NCBI GenBank assembly: GCA_043228905.1
Contig: JBHGNT010000003.1
Location: 6,510,001-6,574,000, forward strand
Length of the DNA: 64,000 nt
DNA from: Azolla caroliniana
Taxonomy: Eukaryota > Polypodiophyta
Direction: 5' to 3'
The notes under the pieces are model-generated. The model made no database searches. It was not told where the DNA came from and saw nothing but the letters and a program-made list of their open reading frames with translations. The position numbers and the translations under genes were made by a program. Each line of letters opens with the position of its first letter. Within the stretch, counting starts at the first letter, position 1. Of this stretch, positions 1 to 9,689 are shown piece after piece.

Positions 1-443
1 TGATTAGGGTTAAGTGTTACATAGAAAAATCCTAATCACTTCTCCTTTTGTACGTGTTGTGTTGACTTCTCTACTTAATTGAGGTGTGATTAGTACTACG
101 AGTAATCTCTTGCTTTCATGTGTGTGTGTGTGTACTTACCACTTAAGGCATAAACTTAACTTCTTGATTATAGTTGACTTAGTGAGGCGAGAGTAAGAGT
201 CTATGAGGCTAGTAGCTTGAGTGTGATTTGCTAGGAATATGTCCCTCCTGTGAGAGGAGCCGACTGTTCGAGCTGACAGTCGAAGACAAGGGAATAGACG
301 AAGAATGCATTTACAAAGATCCCCTCTATTGCCTATTTTTGCCATTATTGTGGGTTTATGTTGATTGAGGAAGTGTCAAATCATGGGTCCTAGATCATAT
401 GGTATAATAAAGGACATGTAATCTCTTGGCCATGTGTTAGCCT
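1..443. other. Intergenic, no gene seen
   Basis: I see no coding region here. It holds a short TG run at about 119-132 and otherwise unique-looking AT-rich DNA. The only longer open frame is antisense and resembles no family I know. Confidence 0.5.
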
Positions 444-517
444 TTGGTGGGAGATTGCATATTACAACACAATATGCATGTATGAGAGAGGCATTATAAT
501 ATGCAATCTCCCACCAA
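444..517. repeat. Perfect 21-bp inverted repeat with 32-nt loop
   Basis: Arms 444-464 and 497-517 are exact reverse complements, starting TTGGTGGGAGATTGC on the left. The spacer is 32 nt, and two further pairs are possible inside it. A transcript of either strand would fold into a hairpin of microRNA-precursor size. It could equally be the core of a small MITE. I do not recognise the arm as a known plant microRNA. Confidence 0.65.
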
Positions 518-828
518 GGTTTGGTAAGGAGAACAACCCCTCACATATTTAGCTTGTGGGATACCCTTCAGGGATTGTTGTTGGGTATTGTGCGCATGAG
601 AAACTAGCTCCAAGGTTATCTTATAGGTTCGTGGAATCGATCATGGGTTGGTAGAGGTGTCGAAAGACAACGGGCGTTGAGAGTGAGCAAGTACGTGTAA
701 GTGCAATATTGGGGTGATGGCCTATGGGGGAGAGAGAAAGGAAGAAGGGAACATCATAGTAATGAAGAGAATGTTAGCAATAGAAAGAATGGAACAAAAA
801 ATAAATGGTAGAGAAAAGAAGGGGCTAT
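518..828. other. Intergenic, no gene seen
   Basis: No coding region recognised. The purine-rich stretch at about 715-825 leads into the microsatellite. Confidence 0.4.
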
Positions 829-984
829 ATGTATGTATGTGTGTATGTGTGTATGTATGTATGTATGTATGTATGTATGTATGTGTGTGTGTGTATGTAT
901 GTATGTATGTATGTATGTATGTATGTATGTATGTATGTATGTATGTATGTATGTATGTATGTATGTATGTATGTATGTATGTAT
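829..984. repeat. (ATGT)n microsatellite
   Basis: A tetranucleotide array of ATGT (ACAT on the other strand) is interrupted by GTGTGTG stretches near 840-853 and 883-893. It is open in several frames on both strands, which produces spurious Tyr-Val-Cys-Met or Thr-Tyr-Ile-His proteins. Confidence 0.97.
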
Positions 985-1233
985 AGAAAGCAAATGCAAG
1001 CATGAGGTAGGCAGTGGATGTGATGAAAAGACAAACAAAAAAATCAAACGAGAAAGGTGCCCATTCATGTCAAATTTAAACAAGACAAAGGAAAATACAT
1101 AAACATTTCATTGTGAGTCAAACCAAAAAATTACAAGACTGGTAAAAATTACATATATACAACATTCTATGGGTCAATTAAATGAGATTTTGGCTAATCC
1201 CGTGTGTATAGCAACCAAGGGTTAGCTAGAGGA

Positions 1234-1746
1234 TTATGCTATGCAACGCCAGAGACTACTAAGCATGCCCTCTGGTCTTGTCCCTTGGCTCAACAAGTAT
1301 GGAATAAAGTTCTTTCTTTATTCCTAACAATCAATGTTGGTTGCTTGTTCTCATGGGGAGCAGTGGTGTGGGGAGTATTACACTCCAACTTGATGTTGTA
1401 TGAGGCAGATGATATGCAAGAGGCCATCACGGCATATAACAGAAGATTGATATCAGTTAGTCCGTTTCAGCAACCTCGAAAGCAAATGCAATCTGTCGAG
1501 ATCTGGAAAACTGTGACTACGATAACATTATGGGTATTATGGAAATGTAGATGCAGTCGACTTTACGATGCCACAAAGCTTGGCATTCCAAAGGTATTGC
1601 TTGAGATATGGGAAACATTGTTGACAGTAGTTCGTGGGCAGTATGATAACATGGCTGGTTCTTCACTTATGGAGGAAGGTGCCTCTCTTTGTAATGACAA
1701 ACCAAAGCCTCAATGGAATTATCATCTTCCATGGACCTTTTCTTGA
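1234..1746 (+). pseudogene. LINE ORF2 carboxyl-terminal fragment (zf-RVT-like region)
   Basis: About 170 codons are open from the truncation point. The segment CPLAQQVW matches the C-P-x-A-x-x-V-W end of the zf-RVT region that follows reverse transcriptase in plant L1 elements. Downstream are WVLWKCRCSRLYDA and TVVRGQYDN, which this LINE family shares in all copies here. The upstream zinc-ligand cysteines and all catalytic domains are lost. It has no function of its own. Confidence 0.85.
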
Positions 1747-1935
1747 TATAAAACCAACATGTTAATGTATCGTTTAAGGCTCAACAACCATATATAAGCT
1801 GTTTTTGTATGTACAAGTTTAGGTGTACATACATTACGTTGTAAACCTACGGGCAGATAACTTTCACTTGTACTTTCTCGATGTTTTAATACTGTTGAAG
1901 AAAATCTTTCAGGGAAAAGAAAAAAGAAAAAAAAG
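1234..1935 (+). mobile_element. 5'-truncated L1-type LINE (copy L1) with 15-bp target-site duplication
   Basis: The element is bounded by an exact 15-bp direct repeat, GGGTTAGCTAGAGGA, at 1219-1233 and 1936-1950. It ends in an A-rich tail (about 1914-1934), which is the hallmark of target-primed reverse transcription. Its 5' part (to 1746) encodes the last part of LINE ORF2: a CP-x-A-x-x-VW zinc-finger segment, a WVLWKCRC segment, an E-x-W-x-x-L-x-x-x-x-RGQYD segment and a terminal W-x-Y-x-x-P-W. These recur in the copies at 44.7, 52.1 and 56.2 kb. Reverse transcriptase and endonuclease are absent, so this is a dead-on-arrival copy. The ATG upstream of 1234 belongs to the flank and not to the LINE. 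Confidence 0.92.
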
Positions 1936-2272
1936 GGGTTAGCTAGAGGAACAATCTGAACTTGGTATCGTGAGAACACCATGAAGTCACATCCTAAACT
2001 ACTAGTTTCCGATTTAGTTTTAGCGTCGAGGTTTTTGGTTTTGACATTTTGAATCTGCAATTGAGTGGATACATTACTAGGTTTGCTTTTTTGCCTATAG
2101 TCGGCATTGGTTTAATTGGGTTACATAATTAACTATGCCTAGGAAACCAAAATTGTATGTCACCTTTGTGCCACCCTTGGGTTTTTGTTTGTTGTTTCCT
2201 AACACGCCATGTGGCCTCGGTACCTTGCTTTCCTTCAACTATTAACCCACTTCCTAGGTTTTGTGGGTCTTT

Positions 2273-3106
2273 ATTTATTTATTTATTTATTTAACAAAAG
2301 ATACACCCTGGTATTATAAAATCATAAGCAATACAAAAGTTGATGGCTGTTTCGGTGAGAAGAAGAACCCCACCAAAACAAAGCTAATGCTAACCATAAA
2401 TTCATCCATCCATTCATGAGGAGAAAGGGACCTAAAAACATTTTCGATTCATGGATATTTGCAGCCTCCATGCCAATGAGAGATGGCTGAAATAATACTT
2501 TGGACATCGGAATCGTTGTACACTTGTAGTTATCACTCCATTCCACAATATAACATTTCAGCTTGACAACTTTCCAAGCTGTTTTTGTGCTTTTAAAGGA
2601 GCACCACATTTAACATACATGCTGATTAAAACAGTTGCTACATATGAGCTTTTTCCAGCAACCCTTTTTCTCACAATATATGCCAGTATTCTAGAACCCT
2701 CACAAAGATCCTTCCACCAAGCACAAGCTTTGAGAAATGACACAACATTGAAATGTTCTTTTGACATTCTCTTCTTTTCTCTTAAATTTCCCCTGTTTTA
2801 AGTTTTTGACCAATTCCTTTGTACTCTCATCATAGACGATTTGTTGAGCATAGTCAGCAGTAGTAGCAACTTTCAAGCGCCATTCCTCATAGTCGATTTG
2901 ATGTGTATATGCAAGAACAACACATATTTGTACACCATATCTCCAAGATTTTTATCGTCTACTCCTCCCAAACTGCAATTGAGCATTCAATGTAACCTAT
3001 AGCACCTAAATCTGTAACAACAAAATGTGCATAAACAAAGTTAGTAGACATTGTTTCCCCAAAAACGTATACATCCAAATTATGTGATCTCCATCTTCCC
3101 TAAAAA
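2273..3106 (-). mobile_element. Retroposed unit with LINE-like 3' tail and PPR fragment, 13-bp target-site duplication
   Basis: An exact 13-bp repeat, TTTGTGGGTCTTT, flanks the unit at 2260-2272 and 3107-3119. On the minus strand the unit ends with TTATAATACCAGGGTGTATC and a (TAAA)n tail (plus-strand 2273-2295). This resembles the 3' end of the LINE at 52-54 kb, which reads TTATTAATACCAATGG. The body contains a PPR fragment at about 2530-2767 but no recognisable LINE ORF2. It is either a LINE 3' region that acquired PPR sequence or a PPR transcript retroposed with a LINE tail. Confidence 0.75.
2530..2767 (-). pseudogene. PPR-protein fragment inside a retroposed unit
   Basis: The minus-strand translation reads FLKACAWWKDLCEGSR, then a helix pair ending VLISMYVKCG, then KAQKQLGKL, a stop codon, and NVILWNGVI. 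This is the normal order of a plant PLS-type PPR unit: L-K-A-C, G-x-x-I, L-I-x-M-Y-x-K-C-G, A-Q-x-x-L-x-x-L, NV-x-x-W-N. It covers about one and a half repeats, carries an in-frame stop, and has no initiation context or neighbouring PPR units. Confidence 0.75.
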
Positions 3107-3202
3107 TTTGTGGGTCTTTTCTTAGTAGCCATTTGGGGAGATATTGGGGCAATGTTTGTTTATGGTAGGACCCAATGAGTTTTGGGTACCCATTGGATCC
3201 TT

Positions 3203-3558
3203 GATAGTTTTGTCACACAATGGAGGGCGACATTGAAATTAGCTTTGAGTTCTAAATTGATGTGATAGTGTTGGAGATGGGTCTTCAATGGATGAATGTC
3301 TACAATTGTGTGTGCACTATGATGTGTGTGCTAATAGACAACAAATGTATTAATCCAAGCAAGAGAACGGAATAGTCTTAGATAGTTTTGTCACACAATG
3401 GAGGGCGACATTGAAATTAGCTTTGAGTTCTAAATTGATGTGATAGTGTTGGAGATGGGTCTTCAATGGATGAATGTCTACAATTGTGTGTGCACTATGA
3501 TGTGTGTGCTAATAGACAACAAATGTATTAATCCAAGCAAGAGAACGGAATAGTCTTA
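3203..3558. repeat. Perfect 178-bp tandem duplication, two copies
   Basis: Copy one is 3203-3380 and copy two 3381-3558. Reading them side by side I find no difference. Both start GATAGTTTTGTCACACAATG. The identity implies a very recent event, or a collapse/expansion artefact in the assembly. A related phrase (GAGTTCTAAATTGATG) recurs near 3900. Confidence 0.95.
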
Positions 3559-4592
3559 GACAACTGAAAAGAAAGGAGGGAGAGAGACAGAGGGAAGGAG
3601 GGAGGGAAAAACAGAGCGGCACAAAATACAAACTTGTATTATTCAAGGACCAGTAATGGCAACCGCAACATCAACCTACAAACTAGTTACAGAAATAGCC
3701 TATCCTAGTTTGTACAAGGGATAGTGTGGACACGCCCATTATATGACTATATTCGATAGGTAGCTCATCAATGTTCGAGGGTGGGGGTCCAAGTTTGAGG
3801 GTGGACTGGATATGTCCATTTGAAGTCTCCAATAGTTGGAAAGTAAAACAAAGATGTTTTTTATAAGTCACAAACTTGGAGGTCGCCATAAAATGGCTTT
3901 GAGTTCTAAATTGATGCAATAACTCAACCAAGTTTGAGGATCGAGTTCAGGACATTTGTGCTACAATAGTTCGTTGGATATGTCCATTTGAAGTCTCCAA
4001 TGGTTGGAAAGTAAATGACATGCTCTCTTGGTGTTTTCTCTCACCAACTAGATAACAATCCAAGACGAATATTTCATATTTCTAGTGTTAAAAGATTTCA
4101 CAAATTATGTGAAGGAGATCAAAAGCCAAACTCATTTGGTGTGTATCACAAAGTTTGGAATAATTTGATATTGCCCTAAAGTCCATGTGTGCATATCATA
4201 TGAGAATTATAGGGAAATCATTGAGCAACGAAGTTCATGAATGTAAAACCAACTTGAAAAAAAGGAAGGAAAGATGCTCCAATACATGAGAAAAGCCAAT
4301 GAAATCAAACCTCCCATGCTCAAGATTCCCACAATCGAGAATGGGTTCAACGATGGGCGGATCAAATTAAGACTTGGAAATATGTTATGGAGAGAAACTT
4401 CACAAAGCTTTACAAACTAGGCTTCTACCTCATCAAGTACACTTGTAACTCTTTAGTCCCCAAAGAACAGAAAATGTAACAAAGCTCTTACGCAGACATA
4501 GTAAAGAAGGGAAATGTTGATAATGACTATTGAGGTGTTTTCATGGATATGTCACAAGATGTCAACATGCATGGATATTAATGTTGTACATG
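3559..4592. other. Intergenic, short direct repeat only
   Basis: No gene is recognised. A near-identical segment of about 37 bp beginning GGATATGTCCATTTGAAGTC occurs near 3809 and again near 3974, so this stretch is old duplicated repeat DNA continuing from the tandem duplication to its left. Confidence 0.5.
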
Positions 4593-5060
4593 TAACATTC
4601 GGCAACAGTTCGGTTCGGTTCGAGAGGGTCCAAACCAAACCGGTTTGAAAAAAGAACCGTTTAGAGATGTTGAAACCTGAACCGAATCACGAAACCGTTA
4701 AACCGAACCATTAAATTTTTTTCAAACGTTAAGCCATTAAACCGGTAAAACGGTGGTTCCGTGGTTTGGTTTCGGTTTTCAGCTTAGGTCTAATTTTTAA
4801 TTTTTAAAATTTCAAAAAATTTAAAATTTTTAAAAATTTTCCCAAAATGTGAGAATAAGGCATGAAAATGAAATGATTATTTAAAAACTTTTTTTTTTTT
4901 TAAATTTCCCTTTTTTAAAAACTTTTTTTGAATTTAAAAAATAAAAAATAAAAACACGTTTAAACCACGGTTTTTTATTGTTGAAACGGAACCGAACCGT
5001 TAAAAAAACCCGAACTTGAACCGAACCGAAATGTTTAAACCATTAAGCCGCAGTTTCACG
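4593..5060. mobile_element. GGTTCGGTT-rich MITE, copy 1 (decayed right end)
   Basis: The left end, TAACATTCGGCAACAGTTCG, matches the terminal inverted repeat of the copy at 55401-55759, and the interior aligns with that copy in inverted orientation (for example AAAATGTGAGAATAAGG). The strings GTACATG at 4586-4592 and 5061-5067 could be a target-site duplication. The right terminus no longer matches the inverted repeat, so the boundary there is uncertain. There is no coding capacity. Confidence 0.65.
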
Positions 5061-5068
5061 GTACATGT

Positions 5069-6130
5069 CTAATAGATAATCAAATGTATGTTGAATTCAA
5101 GTGTGTTGAATTTACACCCTTCCAAATGGAAAATATTTTGGAAATATGACCAAATCAATTGATTAGGGAACTATCATGTTTGTGTTTAAGAACATAAGCA
5201 ATCAGAATTTGTTGCAAAATATGCCACTTTACTAGCTATAGTATTATTTTTTTATAAGGGCAAAGGAAAGTCGTTTAGTCTATTAATGTTAGTTGAACAA
5301 GAGTTCAATACTAGTTTCCTTACAATGACATTCATGGTAGTTGGATGGACATCGAGAACATATTTGTTGGCAAATATGAAACTTTGCTAGCTAAAGTAAT
5401 TTTTTCAGGGTCAAAGGAAAGTCGTTTGGTGTATTAGTGTTAGTTAAACAAGAGTACAATTCCAGTTTGCTTACAAGGACATTCACAGTAGACAGATGGA
5501 CATCTAGGGTCATACTGGTGGAATTTTTTTGGGTTTGATAGTTTCAATGCCTCTAAATTCTTCCAAATCAAGGATTGATATTTCAAATCAAATAAGTACC
5601 CTTGGCTTGGGAATGCTTTTTTATATGGAGATTTTAGGAACACTACATATTTGGGAGGTAATATCTCAATACTTTGTAATATGTCATGGTGGCACAACGT
5701 TATGTGTATGCATGTGAAACATGAACAGGATCACGGAGCCTTGAACTAGAGAGGATGGGTCATGGGATTCCAACATTGAAACCATGGGTTTGTGCATGTG
5801 AGTTTGTTTTAGTGTCAATATGTTTTCAGCACATAGCGTGAAACCACCCCAACTAGGGAAAATAATAATAATATGAGTATGTAATGCAAACTTGCAAAAT
5901 GTATTCATGGACAACAACATTCAAACCTTACACCTTCGAAGTATGAAGCATTATATTTACCAATAAGGCAACTACAATTTCAAATGTAATTAACATTTCT
6001 ATAGATCTTAATCAAATTACGACGAGCGTTCAAAGTATTTGAAATCAACACTCTTTTTGTCCTTTTTCATACATGATCAACACTACTACATATCTTAATC
6101 AAATTACGGCGATCCTTCATCACTTACAAT
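5069..6130. other. Intergenic, no gene seen
   Basis: No coding region recognised. Two diverged copies of a phrase (AGGGCAAAGGAAAGTCGTTT / AGGGTCAAAGGAAAGTCGTTT, near 5258 and 5408) suggest an old internal duplication of about 150 bp. Confidence 0.4.
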
Positions 6131-6139
6131 TGGAAAATA

Positions 6140-6330
6140 CTCCAATTTGTGAGTCCTTACAAGAGCTTCATTCTTCTATCACGTAGACCCCAATACATAT
6201 TTTGTTTGAGCCTCTCATTTTGGAGCCAAGAGTTATCTCGCTTCAAAATTTTGATGGGACTTTGGATTTCCTATAGGGGTTCATCAACCAAATCCAACTT
6301 GTCATCCATCTATAATCCCAGTGGTTCTCT
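6140..6330 (+). pseudogene. Chromovirus gag relic
   Basis: The plus-strand translation contains, with stops, EP..SLQNFDGT followed by GFINQIQLVIHL. This lines up with the gag of the intact element at about 8770-8860 (LPEKFDGT, then GFINQVRLIIRL). The nucleotide alignment is also visible around GGGTTCATCAACCAA. It is a degenerate piece of an older, related Ty3/gypsy element. Confidence 0.6.
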
Positions 6331-7593
6331 ATCAATTTCAAGGATGGCAAATGGATGGATGGTTTGCACTATTTTGAGAATACTCATCATCATTGCTGGA
6401 AGAGTTACTTTCCTTTTTGGCATATTTAGAGCCTACTTTTTGGTGGTATTGACAAATGGAGGACCAAATTCAAACTCTACCACTTACAAATAGGAGTGAT
6501 GAATATAGGAGGAGAGAAAACTTAAGAGGGAAGAAGGCCACAAAAGTCACCAAAAGTGACTTTTATAGCTTTAGACAATGAGGTTTGACCTCTTTCAAAT
6601 AGGGGTGGCCCTCTTGCCTACAGCTTTGGAGGGAGTTTGGCTATATTCCCCTTTTCTCTAATGTCCCTAAACTAGATGAATTTGGTAACATACGTCATAT
6701 TGTGTTCTTTTATCAGAAGTTGTGTGGCTTCCATGAGCTTCATCGGAACACGTCAATGGATTCATGAATTTATTCCTTCCATTGATGTCGTTTGCCGAGG
6801 ATCTGGACCTACATACACCCTTCTGGTGGGGATCCGAGACAAGGTGGTTGTCAAGTACCTTGGAGTTACTAGTTTACTTAACTATGATCATTAGTGCTTA
6901 AGCTCTCTTTCTCTCTCTCTCGCGCGCGCACATAGACATCAATGTAGAAACAAAGAAGATATAAGAAATCATACACCACTTCTTATTACAAAGAGGTTTA
7001 GCACCATACAAGGGCATAGAGATTAAGGTTTAGCACCATACAAGGGAGATAGAATGGGAGCTCTTAAGCAATAATGAAAAAGGATAACTCCCAAGATCGG
7101 GGAAGAACCCTAAAGTCACCAAAAGGTGGCTTTTATAGCTTTTTACAAGGTAGGTGGGTTCCTTTTACACGAGGATGCCCATTGACTCACATTGCTTCCT
7201 ATTTGGTTTGTTCTACACCAGTTTTCCTATGGTTAGTGGAGCTCGGTTTTGTCCCTTGTTGATGCCTCAATCTCCACAACCGATGTGTCTGGTGGCAGAT
7301 ACTTAAGAGAAGTTCAATTGGCCCTAAAGATAAATTATCTAATATTGATAAGGAGGTAACAACAAACATCTCCCCATTCAAGACTAGTGGCTTTACTTAG
7401 CTAGGGTCCAACACTAGATTCAAATGCTCATACATCATAATAATTGTGTCTACTTCACCACCACTCATATTCTAACCATTGACAAACCCATTAGTTCAAA
7501 TCTTAGACAACTACAACTTTGAAAGTTACTTTTGCCCAAGATCCCAACACATAAAAGAACACACTCTTTCTGAACATGTATAGTTTAAAGTTC
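6331..7593. other. Intergenic, no gene seen
   Basis: Short open frames here match nothing I know. A short CT/CG run lies at about 6904-6930, and the phrase GGTTTAGCACCATACAAGGG is repeated at about 6987 and 7027. Given the gag relic to the left and LTR-like DNA to the right, much of this may be decayed retrotransposon. Confidence 0.4.
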
Positions 7594-7900
7594 TGTTGGG
7601 AGATATGTCTTGTGGAAAAACCCCATCTCACGTCAACATGATGTCACACTCAACCATTTGGATATGAGCTTGTATTTGTATATAATGTACTTGATATAGG
7701 AATACTCTCTAGTCACATACTCTAGAAAGTTCTAGAACTAGAAGTTAGAGGGTTCTAAAATATTTTTGAGAATATTTCAATGCTTGTATTTCATCTCACA
7801 GTATAAATACTTGTAACATCCTTGGTCCCTTTCAAGGGATCCAACACCAGTCATTGACACATCAATCTAGTATTCTCATTTCATTCTTTCTTGTCTCCTT
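7594..7900 (+). mobile_element. Possible old LTR piece
   Basis: The segment starts TGTTGGGAGATATG. It has a TATAAATAC box near 7802 and then AACACCAGT and TTCTTTCTTGTC. These last two also occur, in that order, in the LTR at 8160-8512. I infer a decayed LTR of a related element. No partner LTR or target duplication is visible. Confidence 0.35.
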
Positions 7901-8377
7901 CTTCATCTATGCCTTCATGCTCTCCATAGCTTCCAAAGTCCATAGCCTTATCGGTCATAGCCTCGTCATCCGAGCTCCGTGGTAGTCCATGGTTGGTGTC
8001 AATGCACAAGCTCCCAAAGGACACCATCTCAAATACAAACCCCACATTTGTCTCGCATTTCTGGAAGCACATGTTCCATCTCCTCAGGAAGCACATGCTC
8101 CATTTAGTTGTCCTTGACATATGACCCTCGAACAAATGACCAAACAAAATGAGTAAACCTGTCAAGATTCGAACTCTTGACACGACCATGTTATAATCTA
8201 GTATTATGAGTTAACCAAGATATCTAGTACTAGTTATGTATGTAATTGGTCCTTATTATTTTGCTAGCATCATGTGCATAGTTTCTCCCTTGTAGTATTT
8301 ACACTTGGCACATGCATGCATACCTACATGCTCTATTGTAGATTCACATGCGTGCAACAAGTATGCATGCCATGTAG

Positions 8378-8385
8378 TATAAATA
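8378..8385 (+). promoter_or_regulatory. TATA box of the 5' LTR
   Basis: TATAAATA is followed by GAGGAG. Transcription should start roughly 25-35 bp downstream, which falls in the hairpin at 8391-8418. The same box is at about 11607-11614 in the 3' LTR. Confidence 0.7.
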
Positions 8386-8390
8386 GAGGA

Positions 8391-8418
8391 GTTCACCTTG
8401 AAGGAATTCAAGGTGAAC
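8391..8418 (+). other. Hairpin at the expected LTR transcript start
   Basis: GTTCACCTTGAA (8391-8402) and TTCAAGGTGAAC (8407-8418) are exact reverse complements around a GGAA loop. The sequence is unchanged in the 3' LTR. It lies where the R region should begin, so it could act in initiation, strand transfer or packaging; that role is inference. Confidence 0.75.
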
Positions 8419-8561
8419 AACACCAGTTATGGAGTCTTTCCTTTAATACTATCTTCTTTCTTGTCCATTTGGTTATCTTCTTGCTTGTCTCTTGAGCTTA
8501 TGATCCATGACAGTTTGTTCACCTTCCATCCTCATAGCTCTCCCTCTCATGAGCCATAGCT

Positions 8562-9578
8562 ATGTCCGACTCAACTAGTGAGTTAGGCCAAATAATGGTA
8601 GCCTTACGACAACTGTAGCTTGAAAATGAAGCTCTTCGAAATTCTTTACAAGAACTTCAAGTCGGTACCTCCCTATCCTCACAACCCCCGAACCCTAGTC
8701 TCCCACAACAACCTAGCCTAGAGCCCGATCTTCTACCAACATCTAGCCTAGCTTCGTCACAGTTTCTTGAGCCTAAGGTTAGCCTCCCAGAAAAATTTGA
8801 TGGAACGAGGTCGCGTTTCCGAGGGTTCATCAACCAAGTTCGACTTATCATTCGGCTACAACCTCAACGTTATGGAGATGGTCTTCGACAAGTCGTCCTT
8901 GTGGGCACCCTTCTCTTCGGTCCGGCCCAAGCTTGGTTTGCACCATTGGTAGAAACCTCATCACCTTTATTGGAGGACTTTCCCACCTTCCTCGCCGAGT
9001 TAGAGGCCACATTTGGAGAGACAAACCGACGACGTACAGCTCTTAACAAGATTTATGCACTCGAACAAGGTTCACGTGCAGCTTCGGTCTATGCTTCCAA
9101 ATTTCGACAACTAGCATGCGACGTCAATTGGGATGATCAAGCTTTAGCTTATCACTTTCGGCGCGGCCTTCAAAGCAATGTCAAGAATCTTCTCTTAAAC
9201 TTTCCGGAGCCCACCTCGTTATCCCAAGCGATTTCACAAGCAGTCCATTGTGACAATCGTCTTTTCGAATTTCGCCAAGAAGAGCGCCGGACTTGGGTTC
9301 CACCTCATTCACTTCCACGCCATGCCCCGGCCATACAACCCCAAGCATCCTCACACTCACCTACTTCGGCAAATGCTCCTGTCCCCATGGAAATTGATCA
9401 AGCCCGATTTCGGCCACTGACTGATGCTGAACGACAATTTCGGCGGGCTAATGGCTTGTGCATGTATTGTGGCGCCTCCGGTCATGTCGTTTGCCATTGT
9501 CCTAGGAGTACTCGCCCACAATTCCATCGAGCTAACGGACCCCAACATCCGGAAAACGACATCGTTCGGTTGCAGTAG
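8562..9578 (+). pseudogene. gag: Chromovirus gag with an in-frame TAG
   Basis: The frame runs from the ATG at 8562 to the stop at 9576-9578 (about 338 codons), interrupted by TAG at 8616-8618. The core shows LPEKFDGTRSRFRGF, the usual retrotransposon gag entry, then LLFGPAQAWF and LNKIYALEQG. A CCHC zinc knuckle is at residues 300-313 (C-M-Y-C, x4, H, x4, C), preceded by LTDAERQFRRANGLC. Gag would form the particle and bind element RNA. The TAG may be a disabling mutation; suppression is possible but unsupported. The ATG at 8595 is an alternative but lies before the same stop. Confidence 0.85.
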
Positions 9579-9689
9579 GAGCCATGCAACTGGACATCTC
9601 CCGTCGCCCACATTCTCTTGGTTCCATTGTCGGACCATCAAGCAATTTCACATTGGAGGTATGGCATTCGTTTAACTCTAGTTCCATTC

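Larger units (their letters stand above)
8160..8512 (+). repeat. 5' LTR of the chromovirus
   Basis: 353 bp, TG...CA ends. It differs from the 3' LTR by a few substitutions and a replaced block of roughly 30 bp (around 8322-8357), where the 3' LTR instead duplicates CACTTGGCACATGCATGC. It contains the promoter and a 12-bp-arm hairpin. Confidence 0.95.

Noticed and set aside
714-1102. Open frames of Tyr-Val-Cys-Met or Thr-Tyr-Ile-His repeats on both strands
   Set aside because: They are translations of the ATGT microsatellite and carry no independent coding signal.
1204-1233. ATG-like start of the LINE fragment frame
   Set aside because: It lies in the left target-site duplication and flank, so it is not part of the LINE.
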